Source: Acidobacteria bacterium RBG_13_68_16 | GTDB lineage: Bacteria > Acidobacteriota > Thermoanaerobaculia > Thermoanaerobaculales > Thermoanaerobaculaceae | Assembly (NCBI GenBank): GCA_001766905.1 | Contig: MEKI01000102.1 | Span: forward strand, 1 to 44,545 | Length of the DNA stretch: 44,545 bases | Direction: 5' to 3' | In this document: one piece after another, positions 18,380 through 27,467 of the stretch | Numbering within the stretch: the first letter of the stretch is position 1 | How the letters are laid out: each line of letters starts with the position of its first letter | Program-made: the position numbers and the translations under genes | The notes under the pieces: model-generated | Database searches by the model: none | What the model saw: the letters and a program-made list of their open reading frames with translations, nothing else | What the model was told of the DNA's origin: nothing

Positions 18380-20412
18380 CCCGGCGTTGGCCGGTGTTCC
18401 ACGAGCACGACCGTGAGGTCGTCGGCGAGAGGGTGCCCTGCCGTGTGCCGGTCCAGCTCGGCAAGGAGCGCACCCAGCAGCTTCGGCCCATCGGCCTCCC
18501 GATGCCGGAGGAGGGCGGCCTGCAGCCTCTCGTACCCGAAGGGGTTTCCGGCTTCGTCGTGCGCCTCCACGAGCCCATCCGAGTACAGGAGCAGGCGGCT
18601 GCCGGTGGGGAACGAAAGCTTGCGCTCGGGGGCGGGGTCCGGCCAGCGGTGACCGAGCGGCAGCGACGAGAGCAACACCTCTTCCACCGCGCCGTCGGCG
18701 TCCAGCAGCACGCCGGGCTGGTGGCCCGCGCTCGCGATCTTCACCTCTCGGCGCGCGGCGTCCACCTCGGCGAGGGCGAAGGAGACCATGCGCTGCTTGA
18801 GGCTCTGGCCCAGCAGTAGGTGGTTCAGCTTCGAAAGCAGCTCGCCGCCGCGGTACCCCTCCTCGATAAGCGCTGCAACCGCGGCCTTGACCATGGCCAT
18901 GAGCAGGCCCGTGGGCAGGCCGTGCCCGGCCACATCCCCGATCGACACCACAAGGCGTCCGGGCGCCAGCGTGAAGAGGTCGAAGTAGTCCCCCCCGACC
19001 TCCGCCGCCGGCCGGAAGTGGGCCCACACCGAGAGCGGTCCGGTCGAAAGCTCCGAGGGCGGGAGGAGACTCTCCTGGATCTCCCGTGCCAGCTCGATCT
19101 CCCGCGCCATGCGCTCCTTCTCCGCGACCTGGGCCAGCATTGTGCGGACCGACTCGGTCATGGCGTTGAACGAGACCGCCAGGTCGCCGAGTTGGTCGCG
19201 GCGCTTCACCGGGATCCGGGTCTCGAGGTCGCCGCGGGCCACTGCCCGCTCGCCGCGCGTCAGCCGGGCGGTGGCGCGGGCGATCGCAAGGATCATGCCA
19301 GCGGCGAAGCTCACCGCGACGAGGTAGATCGAGCCGAAAACCGCGCCGAGGATCAGAAGCATCGTCTTCGCCTCGTTGCCGACCGTCTCCGAAGGGCCGA
19401 AGAGGTCCTCGATCGCACCCCGCGGCGACAGCTTGATCAGCGCGAGAGACAGCGCGTTCTTGAGCTCCTCACCGGTGTCGAGCGCCCGTGGTGCCTTTCC
19501 GGTCCAGATCCACACCAGTCTTGCCCTCTGCCAACGGCTGCCCTCGAGGGGTCTCGCACTCAGCCATTCCCTTTCCACCTGCGTCTCGGGGACCGCTTGA
19601 CCGTCGATGCGGAACGTCGAGCGCTCACCCGGCTCGCCGGGAACGCCGATCGTGACGTTGCGTCCGCCTGCGGCCACCGCCGCGGCCTTTACCCCCGTCA
19701 CGAAGCGGACCTCGTACCAGCGGCCCCGCCCGAAAGCTGCGGCATTGGCGATGTCCAGCGGCAACAGCACCGCCGCGACCGCCCTCCCCCGCCGGTCCAC
19801 CGCGGCCAGGAACGCCGACCCGCCGTGAACGACCTGCCCCCGCCAGCTGTCGCCGGACCAATGGGGCACCGGCAGCCCTGTCGCACCAGGACTCCGCCAC
19901 TCGCCAGAGGCGTCGGCGAGCAGCCACTCCTCACGCAACCCCAGCTCTGCCGCCGTGCCTCCCCCCACTAGGAGCTCGCGTGCGTGTGCGACCCTCCCCT
20001 CCGCCAGCTCGCGCACGGCCGCACCCGCACGAACGGCCATCGCCGTGCTCACACGGTCCATTTCGTTCCCGACACGCGTTGCGGCGTATTGGCCCACCAG
20101 CACGTACCCCACAACCAGGGCGAGACCCGCGAACAGCGCAAAAGGTGTCAGACCGATGAGGAGGTACGAGATGAAGAGCCTCACGCCCACCCGGTAGGTG
20201 AGCCTGCGCCACAACAACCGCATCGCTGAAAACACGAGCGGCACGACACCCACGACGGCGAAAACCACCAGCACCTGGGCGGCTTCGGAACCGGGCGCGG
20301 CCAAACCAACGACCAGGGCGGCCACCACCAGCGCGCCGAGGACGGCGAGGTAGCCGGTCCACACCGGGTGTCGGGAGAACGCAGACCGAGAGCCGCTTCC
20401 CACCTCTGCCAT
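18376..20412 (-). CDS. Membrane-bound SpoIIE-type PP2C phosphatase with HAMP domain
   Basis: A 678-residue protein. Three hydrophobic segments lie within residues 18-110, an extracytoplasmic sensing region follows to about 345, then a membrane helix (LLILGAVFGSIYLVAVSF) and a HAMP domain (ARLTRGERAVARGDLETRIPVKRRDQLGDLA). After a coiled linker (EIELAREIQESLLPP) comes a PP2C/SpoIIE domain with metal motifs GGDYFD and SIGDVAGHG, and DGLVE and DDLTVV near the end. Such RsbU-like proteins dephosphorylate anti-anti-sigma (STAS) proteins; no STAS or kinase partner is in the window. It lies 123 nt downstream of the VWA gene. ATG start at 20412. Confidence 0.88.
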   Translation of the reverse strand: MAEVGSGSRSAFSRHPVWTGYLAVLGALVVAALVVGLAAPGSEAAQVLVVFAVVGVVPLVFSAMRLLWRRLTYRVGVRLFISYLLIGLTPFALFAGLALVVGYVLVGQYAATRVGNEMDRVSTAMAVRAGAAVRELAEGRVAHARELLVGGGTAAELGLREEWLLADASGEWRSPGATGLPVPHWSGDSWRGQVVHGGSAFLAAVDRRGRAVAAVLLPLDIANAAAFGRGRWYEVRFVTGVKAAAVAAGGRNVTIGVPGEPGERSTFRIDGQAVPETQVEREWLSARPLEGSRWQRARLVWIWTGKAPRALDTGEELKNALSLALIKLSPRGAIEDLFGPSETVGNEAKTMLLILGAVFGSIYLVAVSFAAGMILAIARATARLTRGERAVARGDLETRIPVKRRDQLGDLAVSFNAMTESVRTMLAQVAEKERMAREIELAREIQESLLPPSELSTGPLSVWAHFRPAAEVGGDYFDLFTLAPGRLVVSIGDVAGHGLPTGLLMAMVKAAVAALIEEGYRGGELLSKLNHLLLGQSLKQRMVSFALAEVDAARREVKIASAGHQPGVLLDADGAVEEVLLSSLPLGHRWPDPAPERKLSFPTGSRLLLYSDGLVEAHDEAGNPFGYERLQAALLRHREADGPKLLGALLAELDRHTAGHPLADDLTVVLVEHRPTPG

Positions 20413-20535
20413 GTCGCTCCTTCCTACGCGAACGGTATCAAAAAGGTTGTCGAACCGGCGCGGAGGGCAGCGTAGACCGGGAAGACCGTCTGACTCTTTG
20501 CTTTTTGGTGTTTTCTTCTTGCGTCTTGCTTGCTC

Positions 20536-21624
20536 TTAATGCACGCGCCTGCGCCGGTTCTTGACGTAGTCGGCCAGGATGAAATCCCCCAGGTTGTAGG
20601 GGTTGGCGAAGTAGGCCCGACCGCGGTTCGTGCGGGTGAGCTTCTCCACGAACTCCTGCAGCATCGGGTCGGTCGCGATCATGAAGGTGGTTATGACCAC
20701 CCTCTGGCGCCGGCACTGGTCGGCCTGTTCGAGCGTCCGATTGACGATCTTCAGGTCGAGGCCGATTGGGTTTTTGTAGATCCGGTGCCCCTCCGTGATC
20801 GCGGAGGGCTTGCCGTCAGTGATCAGGAAGATCTGCTTGTTGGGCTGCTTGCGGCTTGCCAGCATCCCGCGCGCCACCTCGAGCGCCTCGCACGTGTTGG
20901 TGTGAAAGGGACCCGCCTGGATCCCGGCGATGGCGGAAAGCTCGATGCGGGAGGCGCGGTCGCCGAAGATGAGCACCCCCAGGTAGTCCTTCGGGTACTT
21001 GGAGGTGATCAGCTCGGTGAGCGCTAGGGCTACCGTCTTGGCCGGGGTGATGCGGTCCTCGCCGTAGAGCACCATGGAGTGAGAGACATCGATCGCGATC
21101 ACGGTGGCGCAGGAGGTGATGTGCTCGGTCTCGGTGATCTCGAGGTCCTCCTCTGCAAGCTCCAGCTCGCCATGCGTGCGCTTGAGGGCGTTGGCGGTCG
21201 AGCGGATCCCGTCAATGGAGTGAAGCTCGTCGCCGAACTCGTAGGGTTTCGTCTCCGGGAGTTGCTCCGCCCCTTCGCCGGCGGCGGGGATGGGATGGTA
21301 CCCGGGGCCGGCCTTCTTGAGGTTCGAAAAGACCTCGTCCAGGGCGCTGCGCCGCAGCTGCCGGACGCCGGCGGTGGTGAGCTGGAGCGCCCCCTCGCCG
21401 TCGCGCGCCAGCATCCCCTGCTCCTCGAGCTTTGTGAAGAACGCCTCCAGATCCACCGCGTCGTCTATGTAACCCCGTGCCTGCAGGTCCCGCATCCACT
21501 CCCACGCCTGCTCGGCGTTCCCAGCCGCCGCGATCAGCAGTTGGTTGAAGAGCCGCAGAAGGTCCAGGCTTGCCAGGAGGCTCTTTATCAACTCGGGATC
21601 GAGGTAGAGGTAGCGGTGCCGCAT
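20536..21624 (-). CDS. VWA domain protein (partner of MoxR-type ATPase)
   Basis: A 362-residue protein. Residues 1-165 are helical and charged; the VWA domain begins near 170 with the MIDAS motif AIDVSHSM and continues through LIFGDRASRI, FLITDGKPSA and TTFMIATDP, ending with a basic KNRRRRVH tail. No signal peptide or membrane segment, so cytoplasmic. VWA proteins next to MoxR/Mg-chelatase-like ATPases act as metal-dependent adaptors for complex assembly or metal insertion. It follows the ATPase gene by 77 nt on the same strand. Confidence 0.85.
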   Translation of the reverse strand: MRHRYLYLDPELIKSLLASLDLLRLFNQLLIAAAGNAEQAWEWMRDLQARGYIDDAVDLEAFFTKLEEQGMLARDGEGALQLTTAGVRQLRRSALDEVFSNLKKAGPGYHPIPAAGEGAEQLPETKPYEFGDELHSIDGIRSTANALKRTHGELELAEEDLEITETEHITSCATVIAIDVSHSMVLYGEDRITPAKTVALALTELITSKYPKDYLGVLIFGDRASRIELSAIAGIQAGPFHTNTCEALEVARGMLASRKQPNKQIFLITDGKPSAITEGHRIYKNPIGLDLKIVNRTLEQADQCRRQRVVITTFMIATDPMLQEFVEKLTRTNRGRAYFANPYNLGDFILADYVKNRRRRVH

Positions 21625-21701
21625 CGCTACAGGGCCGTCACCCAGCGACGCCAGGAGATCCTTCGCCCCCGCTGCGCGAGGGCTCAGGATGACGCTTCGG
21701 G

Positions 21702-23192
21702 TCAGTTTGCATCGCCGTGACCCTCGCCGCGGGCCACCCGGCGCATCAGCTGGAACTTCACCATCTCCTTGTAGCTCACTGTGCTGTCGAGGTCCTCACG
21801 AGCGAGCTTGAGGTGCTGGTGCAGTGCCTCGAGCACCATCTCGGCGGCAAACGCCCGTTCCTGCTTGGTCGCGCCTTGCTTCTCGACGAGCTTCATGAGC
21901 CCCGGCACGCGCGCCAGCTCGGCCTCGTACTCCCCGAAACGCTGCTCGTCCGAGAGCGTCACGCTGCCCCCGGCGGCGAACCAGGCGATGATTCCCGCGA
22001 ACGGACCCTTGTCCTCCGGCGAGCCCACTTCTCGCCCGACCGCCGGAAACCTCGCAGCAAAGCGCTTCTTCACCGCCGCGCCGATCAGTGCCCGCGCCAC
22101 GACCTCGGCCCCCTTCTGCTCGCCCTCGTACACCATCTCCACCTTGCCGGTGATCGCCGGCAGCAGCATGTGGACGTCCACCGCCCGTGGGTAGACCGGC
22201 TCCTCCCCGGTAGCCAGCGCCCGTCGCTCCAGGTTCGACACCAACAGCTCCAGCGCCGCGATCGGAACGCGGGCGCTCACCCCCGAGCTCTGGTCAACGA
22301 GCTCGCTATCGCGGGCCGCGAAGGCGATCTCCTCGATCAGCAGCTCGACCTCCTCCGGGATCTCCACGCGCGGGCCGGGCCGCTGCCGCCAGGCTTCCTG
22401 CCGGGTGATGGTCACGGCGGTGGTCGCGTCCTTCGGGTAGTGCGTCAGGACCTGGGAGGAGATGCGGTCCTTGAGGGGGGTGATGATGTTGCCGCGACTC
22501 GTGTAGTCCTCCGGGTTGGCGGAGAACACCATCAGGATGTCGAGCGGGATCCGAATCGGGAAGCCGCGGATCTGGATGTCGCGTTCCTCGAGGATGTTCA
22601 GGAGGCCTACCTGGATTCGGGGTGCGAGGTCGGGGAGCTCGTTGATCGCGAAGATCCCGCGGTTGGTGCGCGGCACGATTCCGAAGTGGATCACCTCCGG
22701 GTCCGCGTACGTGAGGCGCCGCGTCGCTGCCTTGATCGGGTCGATATCTCCGATGAGGTCGGCGATCGTCACGTCCGGGGTGGCGAGCTTCTCGTTGTAG
22801 CGCGCCTCGCGGGGAAGCCACTCGATCGGCGTTTCGTCGCCTGCCTCCTCGACGATACGCCGGGCGCGCGTCGAGGTGGGCCGGAACGGATCGTCGTTCA
22901 GCTCGCTCCCAGCGACGACCGGAATCTCGTCGTCGAGCAGCGCGGTCAGGGCACGCAGGATTCGCGTCTTTGCCTGGCCCCGCAGACCGAGCAGAATGAA
23001 GTCGTGCTGGGCAAGCAACGCGTTGACGATGCCGGGCAGGACGGTGCGCTCGTACCCCACGATCCCGGGGAAGAGAGGATCCCCGGCCGAGAGCCTGGCG
23101 AGGAGATTCTCACGCACTTCCTGCTTGACGGGGCGGGTCACCATGCGAGCGGCCTTCAATTCCCCTAACGTCGAGGGCTTGCGGCCGGTCAC
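21702..23192 (-). CDS. AAA+ ATPase, Mg-chelatase/MoxR-like
   Basis: A 496-residue protein. Walker A is GLRGQAKT (about residues 69-76) in the context DFILLGLRGQAKTRILRAL. The Walker B region reads GIFAINELPDL, where the usual acidic DE pair is NE. LPREARYNEKLATPDVTIADLIGDIDP and FSANPEDYTSRG match the magnesium-chelatase subunit I-like group. The C-terminal 200 residues are helical and charged. With the VWA gene downstream it forms the ATPase/VWA pair known from several bacterial assembly and repair systems. GTG start; the substrate is unknown. Confidence 0.85.
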   Translation of the reverse strand: MTGRKPSTLGELKAARMVTRPVKQEVRENLLARLSAGDPLFPGIVGYERTVLPGIVNALLAQHDFILLGLRGQAKTRILRALTALLDDEIPVVAGSELNDDPFRPTSTRARRIVEEAGDETPIEWLPREARYNEKLATPDVTIADLIGDIDPIKAATRRLTYADPEVIHFGIVPRTNRGIFAINELPDLAPRIQVGLLNILEERDIQIRGFPIRIPLDILMVFSANPEDYTSRGNIITPLKDRISSQVLTHYPKDATTAVTITRQEAWRQRPGPRVEIPEEVELLIEEIAFAARDSELVDQSSGVSARVPIAALELLVSNLERRALATGEEPVYPRAVDVHMLLPAITGKVEMVYEGEQKGAEVVARALIGAAVKKRFAARFPAVGREVGSPEDKGPFAGIIAWFAAGGSVTLSDEQRFGEYEAELARVPGLMKLVEKQGATKQERAFAAEMVLEALHQHLKLAREDLDSTVSYKEMVKFQLMRRVARGEGHGDAN

Positions 23193-23309
23193 GTCTCACC
23201 GCCCGTTCCAGCGCCGAACAGGTGCTCGCCTCGCATCAGCCGGTACAACACCTGAAATGCCGGTTTGTTCCCGGTGTGGACAGCCGCCGGCCGCGATGTT
23301 AGGCTCCAG

Positions 23310-23319
23310 ACCGATCGGT
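23310..23319. promoter_or_regulatory. Palindrome upstream of ferritin gene
   Basis: ACCGATCGGT is a perfect 10-bp palindrome 87 nt before the ferritin start codon, in the 214-nt divergent gap. A role in iron-dependent control is conceivable but it does not resemble a Fur box. Confidence 0.3.
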
Positions 23320-23406
23320 TCTAGGCTTCCCCATGCCTGGGGGCTGCCCCGGACGTGGTGCCGTTTACAACGCGGCGGGGACACCACCCGCGAAGGGAGA
23401 TTCGGG

Positions 23407-23898
23407 ATGATCGGAAAACCCATGGAGCAGGCCCTCAACAAGCATCTCAAGGACGAGATGTACTCGGCCTACCTGTACCTCTCGATGTCTGCCTACCTCG
23501 AGGGGCTCAACTTCAAGGGAATCGCCTCGTGGATGCGGGTCCAGGCGCTTGAGGAGTATGCCCACGCGATGAAGTTCTTCGACTTCCTCCACGAGCGCGG
23601 TGGCAGCGTCACGCTGCTCGCTCTGGAACAGCCACAGGCTCAGTGGGCGTCGGTGCTGGCGGCGTTCAAGGCGGCGTATGCACACGAGCGCTCGATCACG
23701 AAGAAGATCCACGCCCTCGTCGACAAGGCGACCGCCGAGAAGGACCATGCCACCGCCAACTTCCTCCAGTGGTTCGTTAAGGAGCAGGTGGAGGAGGAAA
23801 CATCGGCCGAGACGATCGTGAAGCGTCTCGAGGCGATCGGCGACAGCCCCGGCGCCATCTACTACCTCGACCACGAGCTCGGCAAGCGCGGGAAGTAA
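23407..23898 (+). CDS. ftnA: Bacterial non-heme ferritin
   Basis: A 163-residue four-helix protein with the ferroxidase-site pattern: DEMYSAYLYLSM near residue 17, EEYAHAMKFFDFL near 50-60, YAHERSITKKI near 95, and WFVKEQVEEE near 125. It oxidises and stores iron in a 24-mer shell. ATG at 23407 was chosen by homology and a GGGAG upstream; the 340-residue ORF adds unrelated sequence. Divergent from the AAA+ gene and convergent, with 8 nt between, with the HtpX-like gene. Confidence 0.93.
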   Translation: MIGKPMEQALNKHLKDEMYSAYLYLSMSAYLEGLNFKGIASWMRVQALEEYAHAMKFFDFLHERGGSVTLLALEQPQAQWASVLAAFKAAYAHERSITKKIHALVDKATAEKDHATANFLQWFVKEQVEEETSAETIVKRLEAIGDSPGAIYYLDHELGKRGK

Positions 23899-23906
23899 GA
23901 CTCTCC

Positions 23907-25118
23907 TCAGGCCGCGGTGGGCTGGATCCTGTGAACGGTCCCGCAGTGCGGGCACGCGATCTCACGACCCACGTAGGCGGGCGGAAACTTGAGCGTGGTG
24001 CCGCAGGCGCAGGCGACGAACGTGTACTCGTTCAGCCGCCAGAGCATGTCGGTCGTCCGCCGCACCCGCTCCAGCCGGCTCCCCGCCTGCGGTGCACCGG
24101 GCAGGACGGCGCTCCGTTGCTCGGCTGAAGCGAGCGCCCGGAACGGGACCACGCCCACCGGCCTCCCGGTCACCCTCCGGAACGCCTCGTCGTAGTTCCT
24201 CAAGCCCGCACCTGCTCCCATGGAGCGCAGGATGCGGATCCGCTCGGAGACCGGCGGGTGCGTGCTGGAGAGGTCGGCGAGACCCCGCTGGCTCACCCCA
24301 AGGGGGTTCACGATGTACATCGGCGCGGTGGCGCGCGTCGCGACTGTCAGCTTGGCGGTCGAGTGCGAGATCTTCTCGAGCGCGCTCGCCAGCCCATCGG
24401 GGTAGCGGGTGTACATCGCGGCCGATGCGTCGGCCAGGTACTCGCGCCGTCGCGAGATCGCCAGGTAGATGAGCTGGGCAACGAGCGGCGCCAGGATCAT
24501 CAGCACAATCGCAACGATCAGGATGATGAGCTGCGCCTGCCCGCCCGAACGCGAGGAGGTCCGCCTCCGACCACCGCCCCAGAAGAACGCTCGCCCCCCG
24601 ATGTCGGCGAGCAGCACGATGGTTCCCATCATCACGCCGACCATCATCATGTAGAGAACGTCGCGATTGGCGACGTGTCCGAGCTCGTGGGCGATGACAC
24701 CCTGGAGCTCGTCTCGGTTCAGCGTCTCCAGAAGCCCGGCGGTCACTGCTACCACGGCGTGTTGTGGGTCGCGCCCGGTTGCGAATGCGTTGGGTGCGGC
24801 CTCGTCGATGATGTACACCTCCGGCAGCTTCGGCAGGCCGGCCGCGATGCTCATCTCCTCGACCACGTTGAAGAGCACCGGATTATCCTTCTTCTCGATC
24901 CTCCGCGCACGGGCAAGCGCGAGGAAGATCGAGTCACCCTTGAAGTAGCTGACCAGGGTGAGACCTATCCAGACGAGGAACGCGATGAACAGGCCGCCGG
25001 CACCCGCCCCCGGGGCAAGCGCCTCGGCCAGCGTGTAGCCCAGAAGGAAGAGCAAAACCGCCATCACCACGACCAGGGTGGCGGCGCGGCGTTGGTTGGC
25101 GCGAACCAGTTCCCACAC
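23907..25118 (-). CDS. htpX: M48 (HtpX-like) membrane metalloprotease with C-terminal zinc ribbon
   Basis: A 403-residue protein. Two membrane helices lie within residues 14-60; the zinc motif HELGH is at 144-148, followed by two more helices (MMMVGVMMGTIVLLADI; ILIVAIVLMILAPLVAQLIYLAI) and the third-ligand region RRREYLADASAAMYT. Unlike typical HtpX (about 290 residues) it has a 110-residue tail ending in a zinc ribbon, CACG...CPHCG. HtpX proteases clear damaged membrane proteins. The gene is 15 nt after lemA, a frequent LemA/M48 pairing. Confidence 0.9.
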   Translation of the reverse strand: MWELVRANQRRAATLVVVMAVLLFLLGYTLAEALAPGAGAGGLFIAFLVWIGLTLVSYFKGDSIFLALARARRIEKKDNPVLFNVVEEMSIAAGLPKLPEVYIIDEAAPNAFATGRDPQHAVVAVTAGLLETLNRDELQGVIAHELGHVANRDVLYMMMVGVMMGTIVLLADIGGRAFFWGGGRRRTSSRSGGQAQLIILIVAIVLMILAPLVAQLIYLAISRRREYLADASAAMYTRYPDGLASALEKISHSTAKLTVATRATAPMYIVNPLGVSQRGLADLSSTHPPVSERIRILRSMGAGAGLRNYDEAFRRVTGRPVGVVPFRALASAEQRSAVLPGAPQAGSRLERVRRTTDMLWRLNEYTFVACACGTTLKFPPAYVGREIACPHCGTVHRIQPTAA

Positions 25119-25133
25119 GGCAGGCCGACCCGG

Positions 25134-25688
25134 TTAGAACTTGACCTGGGGCGCCTGGCGCTCGGCGGCCGCCTCGACCTCGAAGAACTTCTCCATCTGG
25201 AAGTTGAACGAGCTCGCAAGGATGTTGGAGGGGAACATCTGGATCTTGTTGTTGATGCGCATCACCGCATCGTTGTAGTACTGGCGGGCAAACGAGATCT
25301 TGTTCTCGGTCGAGCTCAGCTCCTCCTGGAGCGCCAGGAAGTTCTGGTTCGCCTTGAGGTCGGGGTACGCTTCGGCGACCGCAAACAGCGAGCGCAATGT
25401 TTGCGAGAGGACGTTCTCCGCCTTGGCGCGTTCCGCCACGTCCCCGGTGACCTGGATCGCCTGCTGGCGCGCTTTGGTCACCGCCTCCAGTGTGTTGCGC
25501 TCGTGGCCCATGTAACCCTTGACGGCCTCCACGAGGTTGGGGATTAGGTCGTGCCGCCGTTTCAGCTGCACGTCGATCTGACCCCACGAGTTCCGAACCT
25601 CGTTGCGCGAACGGACAAGACCGTTGTACATCCCCATCACCCACAGCGCCGCCAGCACCACGACGACTAGGAAAGCCAAGAAGATCAT
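25134..25688 (-). CDS. lemA: LemA family protein
   Basis: A 184-residue protein with one N-terminal membrane helix (FLAFLVVVVLAALWVMGMYN) followed by the LemA helical domain (NEVRNSWGQIDVQLKRRHDLIPNLVEAVKGY, ARQYYNDAVMRINNKIQMFPSNI). The N-out topology is known for the family; exact function is unknown. The ATG overlaps the upstream stop as ATGA. Confidence 0.93.
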   Translation of the reverse strand: MIFLAFLVVVVLAALWVMGMYNGLVRSRNEVRNSWGQIDVQLKRRHDLIPNLVEAVKGYMGHERNTLEAVTKARQQAIQVTGDVAERAKAENVLSQTLRSLFAVAEAYPDLKANQNFLALQEELSSTENKISFARQYYNDAVMRINNKIQMFPSNILASSFNFQMEKFFEVEAAAERQAPQVKF

Positions 25689-26134
25689 CGCTCCACCTCC
25701 CCTGCACGACGTTCCGTTGAAGGTTGCGCCCCCGCGGTAGCCGCAGGTGCCTCGATTACCTCGCCCATGAAAGCCAGGGCGGCGTCCGGGTGCGAGCCGG
25801 GTGTGGGGGTCAGTTGGCGCATCAGCGCCCCCAGCTCACCGTGGTCGAACCAAAACCCGTGCGCGGCGCAGCGGTCCAACATCAGCCTCCCCGACACCCC
25901 CACGAGGACCTTGTCCATCGCCCTGTCGCAGCGCGGGCACCGCCTCGCCTTCTCCTCGGTGGCCGTCGGCTCAAAGGCGGTTTCGCCCAGCTCGAGGGAC
26001 CTGCCGAGCTTCCCGGCGAGGAGCTCGAGTTCGCCCACGTCGAACCACAGCCCGTGACACCATGGGCAGACGTCGAGCTCGATGCTCTGACGCTCGGCGA
26101 CGATCAGCGGTTCACGGCAGATCGGACAGTCCAC
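25685..26134 (-). CDS. Double zf-TFIIB zinc-finger protein
   Basis: About 149 residues with two treble-clef-like zinc units: CPICREPL...CPWCHGLWFDVGELE and CPRCDRAMDKV...DRCAAHGFWFDHGELG. Both match the zf-TFIIB family (CxxC, then C-x-C/H-G-x-WFDxGEL); the second unit has DRCAAHG where one Cys is replaced by His-spaced residues. The tail is Ala/Pro-rich. Start at GTG 26134, with AGGAG 4 nt upstream, is preferred over the ORF-track GTG at 26149. First gene of an operon with lemA and the M48 protease, overlapping lemA by 4 nt. Function unknown; a zinc-binding adaptor is a guess. Confidence 0.85.
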   Translation of the reverse strand: MDCPICREPLIVAERQSIELDVCPWCHGLWFDVGELELLAGKLGRSLELGETAFEPTATEEKARRCPRCDRAMDKVLVGVSGRLMLDRCAAHGFWFDHGELGALMRQLTPTPGSHPDAALAFMGEVIEAPAATAGAQPSTERRAGEVER

Positions 26135-26203
26135 GCTACTCCTCGGCACGGCGCTGGGCGCACACGAGCCGACGCCGCGCTCAGTCCACCGGGCTCCCCT
26201 GCG

Positions 26204-26209
26204 ATTATA
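26204..26209 (-). promoter_or_regulatory. Consensus -10 element of zf-TFIIB/lemA/htpX operon
   Basis: TATAAT on the minus strand, a perfect -10 consensus that stands out in very GC-rich DNA, 69 nt before the GTG start. The -35 is poor (GCAACA at 17-nt spacing). Confidence 0.5.
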
Positions 26210-26232
26210 CGGTGGGAACCCGCCCGTGTTGC

Positions 26233-27372
26233 CTACTCCAGCGCCTCGGTGGTCTCACGGAACACCACGCCCCGCCTCGCGAGCTCGGCCATCACGAACT
26301 CATAGCAGCCGGGCTCCCTCCCCAGGAACTCGGGCGGCGAGATCCCGGGGCGGCGGTACACCCCGGACGCCAGCATGCGGACCGCCGCCGTGCACGTGTA
26401 CCCGGTGGTGCGCGCCATCGAGGTCGTGCGTGTGGCAGGGTCGTAGCGGTCCAGCATCTCAAAACTCCGACGCACGCGAAGTCCGGCCTGCACACCCTCG
26501 ATGCTCACCCGCATCGCGGTCAGGTCTTCCTCGCCTTCGGCCAGATGCCAGAGTGGGAAGAGCAGCCGGGAGGTCAGGTCGAGCGGTCGCACCTTGACGT
26601 TGGCGACCTCGATCGGTTCGGTCGCGAAGAAGCCGCTCTCCCGGAGCACCCGGATGCTCTCGATGTGGCCCGGGTAGCGCATCGTCTTCTCCTGCATGAA
26701 CGGCGCCTTCACAGTCGAGAGCAAGGTGCGTAGGCCATCGGTGTTGAAGGCCTCCAGGGTTCCGAGCCCGGGGAACTCCACCAGCTCCGCCTCGGAAAGC
26801 GCCGGCACCGTGACCACTCGTCCTGCCACCACGTAGCGGGCCGGGCGCGTGTACTCCTCCAGCACGTCGGCTGGTGAGAAGGCCGCCTTGTACTCCCAGG
26901 GCCAGGTGCGTACAACGGGCAACCCGCCGACGAGGCAGAGGAAGCGCTCGACCGCGTCGAACTCGGTCTCCACCCGGCCGAGAATCAGGTTGGAGCAGCC
27001 CGGCGCGATGCCGCAATCCACCACTGCCGGTACGGCCTTCTCCCGTGCAAGGGCGTCGAGGGCGAAGGGATCTTCCGGGAAGAACGAGATGTCCACGACG
27101 GGCTGGGCGCACTCCAGGACCCGGCGGAGCGTGGCGAACCCCATGTGTCCCGGCACCGCGCCGACCACCAGGTCCTGGCCCTCCACCACCCGCCGCACCT
27201 CCCCATCCGCGGAGAGGTCGGCCCGTACGGTGATGACCCCAGTCTCGCGGGCCAGGCGCGCCAGGGCCTCCTGCGAGGAATCCACGAGCGTGACTTCGAA
27301 CTCGCCGCCCCGCGAAAGGTCCCGCGCGATCGCGCCGCCCACCAGCCCCGCCCCCAGCACCACGACCCGCAT
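26233..27372 (-). CDS. Saccharopine dehydrogenase-like NAD(P) oxidoreductase
   Basis: A 379-residue protein with the N-terminal dinucleotide-binding motif GAGLVGGAIARDL, the D at the end of beta-2 (LVDSS), and the family pattern AVPGHMGFATLRRVLE, VVDISFFPEDPFALD, VVDCGIAPGCSNLILGR. It most resembles the saccharopine dehydrogenase / lysine 6-dehydrogenase group. Start at ATG 27372 with GGAGG upstream. Single gene divergent from sixA; substrate not decidable. Confidence 0.8.
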   Translation of the reverse strand: MRVVVLGAGLVGGAIARDLSRGGEFEVTLVDSSQEALARLARETGVITVRADLSADGEVRRVVEGQDLVVGAVPGHMGFATLRRVLECAQPVVDISFFPEDPFALDALAREKAVPAVVDCGIAPGCSNLILGRVETEFDAVERFLCLVGGLPVVRTWPWEYKAAFSPADVLEEYTRPARYVVAGRVVTVPALSEAELVEFPGLGTLEAFNTDGLRTLLSTVKAPFMQEKTMRYPGHIESIRVLRESGFFATEPIEVANVKVRPLDLTSRLLFPLWHLAEGEEDLTAMRVSIEGVQAGLRVRRSFEMLDRYDPATRTTSMARTTGYTCTAAVRMLASGVYRRPGISPPEFLGREPGCYEFVMAELARRGVVFRETTEALE

Positions 27373-27467
27373 GCCCACCTCCCCTTCCCGGGCGCCAACT
27401 ATAGCCTGACCCGGTACACTTGCTCCTGAGGTCGGGCCTGTGACCCGGCTCGCGCAGGGAGGTGTCC

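Noticed and set aside
21717-23168. 483-residue plus-strand ORF opposite the AAA+ ATPase
   Set aside because: Antisense shadow: Arg/His/Leu-rich with no domain pattern, whereas the minus strand has clear AAA+ motifs.
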